The position numbers and the translations under genes were made by a program. A stretch of DNA of 64,000 nt, taken from positions 62,001 through 126,000 of the forward strand of contig CAZEFT010000001.1 of the NCBI GenBank assembly GCA_964511495.1. The letters are read 5' to 3'. The DNA is from Litorimonas sp964511495 (GTDB taxonomy: Bacteria; Pseudomonadota; Alphaproteobacteria; Caulobacterales; Maricaulaceae). Positions 45,645 to 54,222 of this stretch are shown in pieces. The notes beneath the pieces were generated by a model, which worked only from the letters and a program-made list of their open reading frames with translations, did no database searches and was not told where the DNA came from. Position 1 is the stretch's first letter. Every line of letters starts with the position of its first letter.

Positions 45645-46718
45645 ATGGATATTTTTTCTAAGACTTTTGACACCCAGCCCGATTGGTCCGGCTTTACGCC
45701 CGGACGCGTTAATCTGATTGGCGAACATATTGATTATAATGGTGGGCGCGTTTTGCCGACCGCCTTACGTCTTGGATTAAATATCGCCCTCGCCGCCCGA
45801 AAGGATAGAACCTTGCGCATCACCGCCAAAAGCTTTGACGGGGTGACGACACGGCGATTGGGCGACAAACCGTCTGACCATTGGTCTGATTATGTCATTG
45901 GCGCGATGAATATTGCGGAAAAAGAAGGCCTGATTGATACGGGTTTCGATATTGCGGTTGAAAGCAACCTCCCTATGGGGTCCGGCTTGTCATCTTCTGC
46001 GGCCATTACTGTGGGGTTGATTGGGGCCTTTCGTGACTTGAACGGAGCCGCGCTCACACAAACCGACATAGCGGTTCTTGCCAGAAAAGTTGAGACAGAT
46101 TTTATCGGCGTGCCTGTTGGCATTATGGATCAAATGGCCGTGGCCGTTGCCAACCCCGGACAGGCGTTATCTTTGGACACTGAGACATTGGATTATGAGC
46201 TCATTGATTTGCCAACGGATTATCACATGGCTGTGCTTCATTCTGGTGTACATCGACAATTAAGCGAGGGGCGGTACAAGATTCGTAAAGAGGAATGTGA
46301 CGCCGTTAAACGCGCGGCAGGCCGTGATGATATTTGCTTAATGAGTGACGCTGAACTGAGTGCCCTCTCCAGTTCCAAAAACTCGGATTTAAAAGACAAT
46401 GAATATCGCCGCGCCCGCCACGTGGTGAGCGAACATCGCCGTGTCATAGAAGCGGCGAAAGCCTTAAAAGCAAAAGATATGCACCTTTTCGGACAACTCA
46501 TGAATGAGAGCCATATTTCTATGCGGGATGATTTTGAGATGAGCTTGCCCCGCATTGATGGCTTGGTCGAAACGGCACAGGATGCAGGAGCGCTCGGCTC
46601 CAGATTAACAGGCGGCGGGTTTGGCGGCTGTATCGTCGCCTGTGTGGCCAAGGACAAGCTTGAAGACTGGAAACAGACGGTTTTAAGCGCTCACCCTCAT
46701 GCCTTTTGGGTATGTTGA
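45645..46718 (+). CDS. galK: Galactokinase
   Basis: 357 residues. It phosphorylates galactose at C1. Family motifs: GRVNLIGEHIDYNGG, the GHMP phosphate loop LPMGSGLSSSAAI, and C-terminal GSRLTGGGFGGC. It follows galT by 38 bases. Its 3' end overlaps the convergent hydrolase gene by 22 bases. The third Leloir gene, galE, lies about 6.3 kb downstream. Confidence 0.97.
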   Translation: MDIFSKTFDTQPDWSGFTPGRVNLIGEHIDYNGGRVLPTALRLGLNIALAARKDRTLRITAKSFDGVTTRRLGDKPSDHWSDYVIGAMNIAEKEGLIDTGFDIAVESNLPMGSGLSSSAAITVGLIGAFRDLNGAALTQTDIAVLARKVETDFIGVPVGIMDQMAVAVANPGQALSLDTETLDYELIDLPTDYHMAVLHSGVHRQLSEGRYKIRKEECDAVKRAAGRDDICLMSDAELSALSSSKNSDLKDNEYRRARHVVSEHRRVIEAAKALKAKDMHLFGQLMNESHISMRDDFEMSLPRIDGLVETAQDAGALGSRLTGGGFGGCIVACVAKDKLEDWKQTVLSAHPHAFWVC

Positions 46719-47623
46719 GATTCCAAACTTCTTTCCCACGCGATGAGTTCACCCAATATTGCCTGATTATATTTCACCCAGCGAAAATGATTGATTTTAT
46801 TTTTGTCCGCATCTGTGGGTGTGAAGCGTCTGCGTGTGAGGCGGGCTTTCGGGAGTTTTCCGACCAAATGGTCAGTTGCGCTGTGCGGAGCAAATCTATC
46901 ATCGTCAATTGACAAGGCAAAGAGAGGAAAGCTCGCTTCGGATAATTTGCTCTCATAAGCGATTGCGCTCCCTGTCGGTTCAAACCGACCCGTTCGACCC
47001 TGCCCCGCCCAATCCCGCATGACAGATTTGGGCTGCTGCCCGCCAAAGCCGATTTTATCCCCCGGAAAGTATCCCAGCAAAGCAGACAGGATTACGGAGC
47101 TTTGTGTGCCCATTCGAATTTTAAATTTATCAAAACCGTTATAGGCTTTGTAATAGACCGAGCCACTGGCAATAATGGCGACAGCCGATACTGCCTTTGA
47201 AACGATGTCTGGATTTGCGGCAGTATAAAGCAGGCTTAGATGCCCGCCCAGACTATGGCCCAGTAAAATTATCTTTTTCTCGGGAAAGCGTGTTTGTGCC
47301 GCGGCCACAGAAGCAGGGATGTCATGTTCCAGCAACTCTTTATAGCCGAATTGTGCCTTCGGGGCCTTGCAAGTGCTGGTCCCCTGCCCACGGAGGTCGC
47401 AGAGCATAACAGTATACCCTTGAGCCGCTAGAGCTTGGGCGACAGGTTTGTAGAAAGCCGCCTTCACGCCCATAGCAGGGAGCAGCAAAAAGAGAGTTTC
47501 CCTAGATTTAATAAGAGGGTTTTTCAGAGAGAAGACATACTGCGCCGTTATTTCAGCCCCATCATCCGACCTCACACATTGCGCTTCGGCGGCAATAGTC
47601 TTTTTGGCGTTTATGGTCTCCAC
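46697..47623 (-). CDS. Alpha/beta hydrolase, last gene of the AfsA-like operon
   Basis: 308 residues from GTG 47623, with GGAG five bases upstream. Serine hydrolase fold with nucleophile in LLGHSLGGHLSLLY, an early LLLPAMGVKAAFYKP oxyanion segment and DLRGQGTS; candidate acid and His lie in SIDDDRFAP and KNKINHFRW. No signal peptide, cytoplasmic. It follows the radical SAM gene by 21 bases. A role in releasing or lactonising the operon's product is possible by context; the substrate is unknown. Confidence 0.88.
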   Translation of the reverse strand: METINAKKTIAAEAQCVRSDDGAEITAQYVFSLKNPLIKSRETLFLLLPAMGVKAAFYKPVAQALAAQGYTVMLCDLRGQGTSTCKAPKAQFGYKELLEHDIPASVAAAQTRFPEKKIILLGHSLGGHLSLLYTAANPDIVSKAVSAVAIIASGSVYYKAYNGFDKFKIRMGTQSSVILSALLGYFPGDKIGFGGQQPKSVMRDWAGQGRTGRFEPTGSAIAYESKLSEASFPLFALSIDDDRFAPHSATDHLVGKLPKARLTRRRFTPTDADKNKINHFRWVKYNQAILGELIAWERSLESQHTQKA

Positions 47624-47644
47624 ACAGGCTCCAGTCTTATCTCT

Positions 47645-49135
47645 CTATTTCATCAATAGCGGAAAAAGCTCCGGATTGCCCAATATAAATTTGGTGACGA
47701 AATTTGTACCGAAACGTACATCCCGTGCAAAATGCTTCTTTTTATCACTGATACATTTCAGCAGCATTTTACCCTGCGTGTTGAGTGTGTGCGCCATATA
47801 GTCTGTTTGAAGATTACCGTGCCAAACCACGCCAAGCTTATTAATCGTATAGCGATCTCCTTCATCGCTGACACATCCGGACTTAATATGATTGTTGAGA
47901 ATTTTCATAACGGGTGCGTAACGGTCACAGGAATTGAACTGATCTAAGAGAGATTTATCTATTTCTTTGAAACGCGGAAACATCACCATGAGTCTATCCA
48001 ATACACCGCTCATGCCGATGGGCTGCATTGTGGTGGATGAAACGCCGTAAGTGTCAATATTGGCGATATAATCTTCAATCTTATCAGGGTTGATTGAGAC
48101 CATATCTTTGACATTCCCGCGCGCCGCGCACCCTACGCCGATAATATCTTGCCGCCCGCAATGCGCTGTTTGATATTGTGAGGGCTTGGTGTGCCGCGAA
48201 AATGTCTCCGCGATGGTATTGTGATAGCCGTGACCCGTCATAAAGTCATAGCCAAATTCACGCATCGCTAAGAGCTGCCACATTGTACCGGGCTGCTCCA
48301 AACGCTCTTTCATAATAAGTTTGTGCATCGGACGATAAGGCAGATATACCGTACCGAATAAATCCGCCTCTTCGGGCGCGTATTGATTGACCAAAATATC
48401 CAAATCACTGACAAAGCCATCGAAAGTTTGCCCCGGAAGATCATACATCAGATCCACACAACGGTCGCCTTTGTAGTTAATCTTCGCAAGTCCGTTAAAA
48501 AGCTCATCAATATCTTCCTGCTTATCCACACGACCAATTTGCTTTCGTAAGACCGGATCAAAAGTCTCAATCCCGAAGGTAACACGGTCAAAACCGAAAT
48601 CCTTTACGAGCTTCAACTTTTCAATATCCTTGAAAGACCGCGGCTCACCCGTGAAAGTTTTCTCTATCCCATCATAATTCGGCACGACCGTCTTTAGATG
48701 CGTGAAGAGTCTTTCCATGCCGTGATGGGATAAAGTTGAAGGCGTCCCGCCTCCTATATAAATCGCTGTGAATTCACGGGCCTGCACATAGGGTTGGGCC
48801 ATATACCAATCAATTTCCTTGATAAGATAATCTACATATAGATCGAGACGATCTTTGGATTGGCGTGGGTAATGGTTCTTGTTGAAATTACAGTAATGAC
48901 AAAAGGACTTACAATAAGGCACATGAATATACATCATTATGTCTTCATTCAGGTTTTGGCTTGGATCTTGGAGCTTTAAGTGATTCTCATTGACCTGCTC
49001 ACGCGTTTGCCAGTCCCAATCCATTGTCCCAAAATTAGGCATGATAAAATGTGTAATGGCGTAAAGCCTGTCGAATGGTGTCGGTTGAGGAGGGTTCGGA
49101 CCATAATAAAGTGGCGAAAAATCAATCTTAGACAT
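47645..49135 (-). CDS. HemN-like radical SAM enzyme
   Basis: 496 residues from ATG 49135, chosen for AAGGG seven bases upstream and an overlap of eight bases with the FAD gene's stop; the longer frame upstream lies inside that gene. Cluster Cys are C75, C79 and C82 (HVPYCKSFCHYCNF), then IGGGTPSTL and FGIETFDPVLRKQIGR as in coproporphyrinogen-oxidase-like proteins. The extra Cys that true HemN has two residues after the third (CxC) is Phe here, which argues against heme synthesis. A HemN-like C-terminal domain is kept. It probably performs a radical C-C bond or methyl chemistry on the operon's product; that is inference. Confidence 0.86.
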   Translation of the reverse strand: MSKIDFSPLYYGPNPPQPTPFDRLYAITHFIMPNFGTMDWDWQTREQVNENHLKLQDPSQNLNEDIMMYIHVPYCKSFCHYCNFNKNHYPRQSKDRLDLYVDYLIKEIDWYMAQPYVQAREFTAIYIGGGTPSTLSHHGMERLFTHLKTVVPNYDGIEKTFTGEPRSFKDIEKLKLVKDFGFDRVTFGIETFDPVLRKQIGRVDKQEDIDELFNGLAKINYKGDRCVDLMYDLPGQTFDGFVSDLDILVNQYAPEEADLFGTVYLPYRPMHKLIMKERLEQPGTMWQLLAMREFGYDFMTGHGYHNTIAETFSRHTKPSQYQTAHCGRQDIIGVGCAARGNVKDMVSINPDKIEDYIANIDTYGVSSTTMQPIGMSGVLDRLMVMFPRFKEIDKSLLDQFNSCDRYAPVMKILNNHIKSGCVSDEGDRYTINKLGVVWHGNLQTDYMAHTLNTQGKMLLKCISDKKKHFARDVRFGTNFVTKFILGNPELFPLLMK

Positions 49136-50465
49136 GAGCATACCCTTCCATTGATGTGTTTTTATGTGAGGTTTGGGCAGACGAAGTTTCGGCCCCCAAG
49201 AGACTTTCCACAGCTGATTTGGCAGAGCGGAAACAATTCTCGATTGACGCTCCCTTTCTGTAATCACCTGCGAGTTCCAAGCCCGCTGCGGATTGTAAAG
49301 CTGTCCTGAGGCGGGCTTGAAAAAGGGCTTCATCATTTGTGTAGCCGCAAAGAGCCTTCGCCCAATATTTCACTTTAAATCCAAGGCATGGATTTTTGCT
49401 CAGATTGAAATAAGGCCTTGCCTGCGCCTCAGCCATGGTGAGCAGATAATCATCGCCGGGCTTTTCATCAAAAAGTAGTCGAGCCGCTTTTCCACTAAAG
49501 TTGTATCGCACACGATTAAGCGAGGAAACACCATAGGCTCCAATATTGCTTAAAGGCGAGTCGGCACCAAAAACCATGGCGCGAATATCAGGCGTGAACA
49601 CATTCTCTTCATAGTCTGCGATAATGACCGCCACCGGAAAATAGCGGACCGCTTTCAGCGCCTCTGAAATATTTGAAAATTCTGCCTGACAGAGTGAAGC
49701 GGAAATATGGGCCGGAGTTGCAATAATTACGCCATCATAAGTAGACTGACCTCCCGAGACTTTAATCGCGCAACCTGTCTCTGAGCGCAGAATTCTCTCG
49801 ACACTCTGATGATAACGTATCGTTAAATCGGGGTGTTTTGAAAATTGATTAAATATATCCGAGAGTGGATTATTTAATTGCTCATATCCATCACCTAGCA
49901 TTTGCAGGTGCGTTCCGAAATTCTCTACTGCAATCTCATATGGCTCTGCACCGTTCATTCGAACTGTCAGGGCGCGGATAATCGAATCTGAAAATTTTGA
50001 TGAAAAAAGAGAATGAAGCGAGTGATTGTCTGAGGGTTTTAAGATCAACCCATTTAAATCACCCTGCTCACGATTCCTTTTTAATTGGGTCATTAATCGC
50101 TTTAATTTTACAAGGTCAGACAGTTTGCCCGATTGCAAAAGCATCAGCGCATTTCGGATTTTATGCTCAGACTTAAAACTGTATGGTTGACCTCGTATAA
50201 GACGCGCAGAATTAATCCCGAAATATTCATATGAGGGGTCGCCATAATGTTCTAAAAAATTCCGGAATTCAGTATAGGCATAACCAATATTCTTACCGCC
50301 AAAACAGACCTCCTCCCCCATGAATTGGTCTATTGCCATGCGACCGCCCAATCTGTCAGAGGCTTCAAAGAGGTCTACCGTCTTCCCTGCGCGTAAAAGG
50401 TAATGGGCGGCGGCCATGCCCGACACGCCACCGCCAATGACCGCATAATGTTTCGGTGTCTTCAT
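49128..50465 (-). CDS. FAD-dependent amine oxidase / protoporphyrinogen-oxidase-like enzyme
   Basis: 445 residues. The N-terminal dinucleotide fold is AVIGGGVSGMAAAHYL, followed by ASDRLGGRMA, as in the HemY/amine-oxidase family; VIIATPAHISA is the second FAD segment and a C-terminal LAGDYRKGASIENCFRSA closes the FAD site. No signal peptide. ATG 50465 overlaps the AfsA-like TGA by four bases and the stop overlaps the radical SAM start. In this context it may desaturate or oxidise an acyl-derived intermediate. Confidence 0.87.
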   Translation of the reverse strand: MKTPKHYAVIGGGVSGMAAAHYLLRAGKTVDLFEASDRLGGRMAIDQFMGEEVCFGGKNIGYAYTEFRNFLEHYGDPSYEYFGINSARLIRGQPYSFKSEHKIRNALMLLQSGKLSDLVKLKRLMTQLKRNREQGDLNGLILKPSDNHSLHSLFSSKFSDSIIRALTVRMNGAEPYEIAVENFGTHLQMLGDGYEQLNNPLSDIFNQFSKHPDLTIRYHQSVERILRSETGCAIKVSGGQSTYDGVIIATPAHISASLCQAEFSNISEALKAVRYFPVAVIIADYEENVFTPDIRAMVFGADSPLSNIGAYGVSSLNRVRYNFSGKAARLLFDEKPGDDYLLTMAEAQARPYFNLSKNPCLGFKVKYWAKALCGYTNDEALFQARLRTALQSAAGLELAGDYRKGASIENCFRSAKSAVESLLGAETSSAQTSHKNTSMEGYAHV

Positions 50466-51034
50466 GATGATGAGATTTGTTTTTCATAGCGCGACAAAAG
50501 GCGCTCATTGATAAAACGAATATGACTTTGATAACGCACTAAGGCTTGGTCATTCTGATAAAATGTTCCGTCAAAAGACAAGGCTTGCAATTTTCCTTTG
50601 CGATCAACCCTGTTGAAGATTGTTGCTTCAATCAGCAGGTCATCTTGAAGATTGGCAAAGCCCGCAAATGTCATATCACAGCCATCCAGAATGAAAGCCT
50701 GATCAGATGCGACATTGAGAAAAAGATGCGGGACGGCGAGGCCTAATTGTCGACCGGCTTCGATAATATAAAGTCCAGGTATGTGTCGCCGATCATGCTC
50801 AAAGAAATAATCATGATCCGGTAAAATCCTGACTTTAGCTCTGTAAAGCGGTTCACCGCTCTCATCATGTCCCTGCTCAAGCCATGACAAAAACCGATTT
50901 TCTTCTCTCTTCTTATGGACATCCTCTTTGCGAACAGTGTGCCGACGGTGGGCCTGTAAGTCAGGTTTTTGTGAACTCAGTGTGGGCTGCTTCTTTACAT
51001 CCAAGCTTTTGTGGCTTTGAACTAAGGCAGACAT
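50462..51034 (-). CDS. AfsA-like hotdog-domain protein
   Basis: 190 residues from ATG 51034, with GGAG five bases upstream; a GTG two codons earlier is less likely. The A-factor-synthase hotdog signature is clear at residues 74-97: DHDYFFEHDRRHIPGLYIIE then AGRQ, and FILDGCDMTFAGFANL continues the fold. Streptomyces AfsA condenses a beta-ketoacyl chain with dihydroxyacetone phosphate to make gamma-butyrolactone signals; it has two hotdog repeats, while this protein has one, preceded by a basic 45-residue tail. Leads a four-gene coupled operon. Confidence 0.83.
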   Translation of the reverse strand: MSALVQSHKSLDVKKQPTLSSQKPDLQAHRRHTVRKEDVHKKREENRFLSWLEQGHDESGEPLYRAKVRILPDHDYFFEHDRRHIPGLYIIEAGRQLGLAVPHLFLNVASDQAFILDGCDMTFAGFANLQDDLLIEATIFNRVDRKGKLQALSFDGTFYQNDQALVRYQSHIRFINERLLSRYEKQISSS

Positions 51035-51113
51035 GCACACTCCATAATTACAACTTTATAGAGAATTTATAGAAATTAAACTTATGGTCGTCAACTCATA
51101 ATTACTCTTTATA

Positions 51114-51135
51114 CGTGCAATACACATATTGCACG
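51114..51135. promoter_or_regulatory. Perfect palindrome upstream of the AfsA-like operon, candidate operator
   Basis: Arms CGTGCAAT (51114-51121) and ATTGCACG (51128-51135) with a six-base spacer. The site lies 80-101 bases upstream of the AfsA-like ATG, in the 171-base gap after the phosphatase gene. Size and form fit a LuxR- or TetR-type operator. A hexamer TATAGA and AT-rich DNA between it and the gene suit a promoter. Confidence 0.55.
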
Positions 51136-51205
51136 CAAGGCCCCGCAAGTAAGGCAAAATCGTCAAGACTAGAAAGTGAAGGAGAGTGAAAGATAAAAGC
51201 GACGA

Positions 51206-51817
51206 TTAAACGCGGCAATTCCAGTCAGAAACAGATATTTGACCGTTTTGATGAAGCTCAACAATACCATAGGCGGCAGTTGACAATTTTCGGGAGATGT
51301 TCGTGGCCGGTTTGGTCGTCACGATGCTCAGAATAAAACGGGCGATACCGTTACTGGTTACAACCAGAACCGGCTTCTGACTTTCACTCTTTGCAAGCCT
51401 TAAGAAAAATTCTCGCCATGACTGCGTAATCGCTTCTGGGTCGACATGCCAATCTACGGGTGCAACCGAGTTCGCATCCCAAAGCCTAATCGCCTCTTGG
51501 CCCAGGCGGGCGACGACTTCAGCCTCGGGTTTATTCTCATCCGGTCCGTAATCAATCTCTTTCAAAAATTCAGTTTTTTGAATGGGCACAGAGCGACTTT
51601 GCAACCCCGCTATCGCTTGCGCGGTCTGCATTGTTCGTAAAAGCGGGCTACTGTAAATTTCGCCAAAAGATATAGTTTGAAAATGCTCTGCCAATTGAGC
51701 GGCCTGAATCTGCCCGGAAGAGGACAAAGGTAAATCCGTGCGCGCTCCCACGCGGGTCACGACATCGCCTTTGTCAAACGTATTACCATGACGCAAAATA
51801 TAGACCTCGCGCGCCAT
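51206..51817 (-). CDS. Histidine phosphatase (phosphoglycerate mutase-like) family protein
   Basis: 203 residues from ATG 51817; a TTG two codons upstream is closer to the AGGG site. Catalytic phospho-His is in YILRHGNTF; second-site residues YSSPLLRTMQTAQAI and a C-terminal VVTSNGIARF (where SHG is usual) are visible, so the second catalytic His seems replaced by Asn. It follows kdsD by a few bases and is probably co-transcribed with it. Substrate unknown; a sugar-phosphate phosphatase is possible. Confidence 0.88.
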   Translation of the reverse strand: MAREVYILRHGNTFDKGDVVTRVGARTDLPLSSSGQIQAAQLAEHFQTISFGEIYSSPLLRTMQTAQAIAGLQSRSVPIQKTEFLKEIDYGPDENKPEAEVVARLGQEAIRLWDANSVAPVDWHVDPEAITQSWREFFLRLAKSESQKPVLVVTSNGIARFILSIVTTKPATNISRKLSTAAYGIVELHQNGQISVSDWNCRV

Positions 51818-51824
51818 ATTCAAA

Positions 51825-52811
51825 TTACCCTAAGCCAATACGCAGGCAATCATGGACAGTCAAAAGCCCCATGATGTTTTTATCGTCATCCACGACAAAG
51901 AAAGATGTAATGCGATATTGGTTCATAAGCCCCAAGGCTTCGCCGGCCAAACTGTCCGGTGCGATGGTGTGAGGGTCAGGGGTTGCCACCTCTCCGGCGG
52001 TCTTATTCATTAACTCGGCCATATTCCGACGTAAGTCCCCGTCGGTAATAATGCCCAATAATTTTCCGTCTTTGGCCACGGCAGTGACGCCAAAGCCCTT
52101 AGACGTCATTTCCAATAAAACCATTTCCATAGAGGCGGAGGCATCCAAAACAGGTAAAAGCTCCCCTTTATGCATAATCTGCGAGGCCTTTACCAAAGCG
52201 GCACCCAAGCGTCCTCCAGGGTGGAGTGTTCGAAAATTGTCTTCGCTAAAGCCGCGTATTTTCATTAGTGTAATGGCCAGCGCGTCTGTCAAAGCCAATG
52301 TGGATGTGGTCGATGTGGTAGGAGCCATACCGATGGAGCAAGCTTCATCCGCATCGGGTAATTGCAGGACAATGTCGGATTGCTGACCCAATGTGCTGTT
52401 CGGGTTGCGGGTAATCCCGATGAGCGCGATGCCAAAGCGTTTGGCATGGGTCATCATATCAGCCAGTTCTTTGGTCTCTCCTGAATTGGAAATCAGGACA
52501 ACTGTGTCAGATGCCGCCACCATGCCCAGATCACCATGACTTGCTTCAGCAGGATGGACATAGTGCGCAGGAGAGCCGGTCGAGGCCAAAGTGGCAGCAA
52601 ATTTTCGTCCAATATGACCGGATTTTCCGATGCCTGAAACAATGATACGACCCTTGGTCTGCTCAAGAACGGTAATAGCCCGACAGAAATCATCCGACAA
52701 ATCCGTCGACATTTTGAGAATGGCATTCGCTTCTAAGGATAACACTTCGCGGGCAAAGGACTTGATTTCCTCCGTCCCAATATCCGATATTTTGCGCGTC
52801 ATTGACGACAT
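51825..52811 (-). CDS. kdsD: Arabinose-5-phosphate isomerase (KdsD/KpsF)
   Basis: 328 residues, normal length. It makes arabinose 5-phosphate, first step to Kdo for lipopolysaccharide or capsule. SIS domain (about 35-180: VSGIGKSGHIGRKFAATLAS, HPAEASHGDLGM, ISNSGETKE) and two CBS domains (about 205-328: ITDGDLRRNM, VDDDKNIMGLLTVHD). Located 11 kb from kdsA, next to galE. Confidence 0.95.
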   Translation of the reverse strand: MSSMTRKISDIGTEEIKSFAREVLSLEANAILKMSTDLSDDFCRAITVLEQTKGRIIVSGIGKSGHIGRKFAATLASTGSPAHYVHPAEASHGDLGMVAASDTVVLISNSGETKELADMMTHAKRFGIALIGITRNPNSTLGQQSDIVLQLPDADEACSIGMAPTTSTTSTLALTDALAITLMKIRGFSEDNFRTLHPGGRLGAALVKASQIMHKGELLPVLDASASMEMVLLEMTSKGFGVTAVAKDGKLLGIITDGDLRRNMAELMNKTAGEVATPDPHTIAPDSLAGEALGLMNQYRITSFFVVDDDKNIMGLLTVHDCLRIGLG

Positions 52812-52987
52812 AGGTCTCTATTTCCTGACGATAATCAAAAATTATAGTGCGCCCCTAGCCTATCAGCCGGGAAAATATAAGCGAATATTCCAGTGCACAA
52901 AACTCACCCTGCAATGTCTGAATAGATTTTCAATGTAGCGGTGCACTGTGATAGAGATAAAATGAATTTAAGAAAGCAGCTCTATCC

Positions 52988-53992
52988 ATGATTTACGATC
53001 TGAAAGATGAACCCATTATCGTTGTCGGTGGCGCGGGCTATATCGGCGCACATGTTTGTAAGATGATTGCCGAGAATAACGGCCTTCCCATTACCTTTGA
53101 CAATTTTTCTTCCGGTCACGCCCATGCTGTGAAATGGGGGCCTATGGAAGCTGTGGACTGTTGCGATATGGAGGCGCTTCAAGCCGCTTTCACACGCTAC
53201 CCTGACGTCAAAACAGTGATTCATCTCGCCAGTTCAATCGAAGTCGGCGAAGGTGAAAGAGACCCGGCAGGATTTTATCAAAATAACGTCGTCGGAGCGT
53301 TCAATTTGTTAGAAGCGATGCGGATTGCGGGCTGCACACATTTCATCTTTTCATCCACTTGCGCGACATATGGTGAGTCCGATGTTATGCCTTTAACCGA
53401 GAAAATGACACAAAACCCGTTTTCTGTTTATGGCAAAACCAAACTGGCCATTGAGCATATGATACAAAGCTATCACAAAGCTTATGGCTTGAATTATGTC
53501 ACGCTGCGCTATTTCAATGCCAGCGGCGCTGATGCGAGCGGCGAAATTGGCGAAGAACACGACCCCGAAACGCATCTTATTCCCAATGCCCTAAAAGCTG
53601 CAGCAGGCCTAGGCAAAGCGATGAAGCTATTCGGGACGGATTACGACACGCCCGACGGGACCTGCATACGGGATTACATTCACATCAACGATATTGCTTT
53701 GGCCCATATATTGAGTTTTGAAAAATTTGCGCAGGGCCTATCGAAAGCCGAGGTTAATATCGGCACTGGACAGGGCGTCAGTAATTTAGAAATTCTTCAA
53801 ACGATAGAGAGTGTGACGGGAATGGCCGTGCCCTATGAGGCCGCGCCGCGCCGTGAAGGTGACCTGACGCAACTATATGCCGATGCTGACCATGCTAAAT
53901 CAGTCTTGGGGTTTGAACCACAACACTCGGATCTGAGGAATATTATCGAAACGGCCTGGGCGTTTCACAAAGAGGCATGGAATGTCTCTTAA
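52988..53992 (+). CDS. galE: UDP-glucose 4-epimerase
   Basis: 334 residues, normal length. It interconverts UDP-galactose and UDP-glucose. NAD fold VVGGAGYIGAHVCKM; catalytic YGKTKLAIEHM (Tyr, Lys) and SSTCATYGE; RYFNASGADASGEIGE and CIRDYIHINDIA are typical of GalE. Divergent from kdsD. It completes the galTK pathway and also supplies UDP-galactose for surface sugars. Confidence 0.96.
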   Translation: MIYDLKDEPIIVVGGAGYIGAHVCKMIAENNGLPITFDNFSSGHAHAVKWGPMEAVDCCDMEALQAAFTRYPDVKTVIHLASSIEVGEGERDPAGFYQNNVVGAFNLLEAMRIAGCTHFIFSSTCATYGESDVMPLTEKMTQNPFSVYGKTKLAIEHMIQSYHKAYGLNYVTLRYFNASGADASGEIGEEHDPETHLIPNALKAAAGLGKAMKLFGTDYDTPDGTCIRDYIHINDIALAHILSFEKFAQGLSKAEVNIGTGQGVSNLEILQTIESVTGMAVPYEAAPRREGDLTQLYADADHAKSVLGFEPQHSDLRNIIETAWAFHKEAWNVS

Positions 53993-54222
53993 ATTAATTA
54001 ATGATGAACCAGTGCCGTCGTCCTGCGTGTCAATCTTATGACGCCCCTTTCACCCCGTCGATTCCCTATGACCGCACAAATTATCAGGGTTTTCCCCATT
54101 CCAATTAAGTTAGTTTTTGAGTGAAGTTGGGTGTTTTGGGCGAATAGTGCTGTCTTCGTGCTGTAATCATGGACACGTTATGCGGGGCACTGTTAGATAC
54201 CACACAAATATCGGGGAAAAAC

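Noticed and set aside
49136..49336. 67-residue N-terminal extension of the radical SAM protein
   Set aside because: It lies fully inside the upstream FAD gene and resembles no part of the family; a good ribosome site precedes ATG 49135.
46697..50465. Reading the radical SAM and FAD genes as heme-synthesis genes hemN and hemY/hemG
   Set aside because: The radical SAM protein lacks the HemN-specific extra Cys and both genes are coupled to an AfsA-like gene; kept only as an alternative.
54001..54108. 35-codon frame (MMNQCRRPACQSYD at its start) between galE and the propeller gene
   Set aside because: No ribosome site before the ATG, no recognisable motif and no partner gene; such frames are expected by chance in a 230-base gap.
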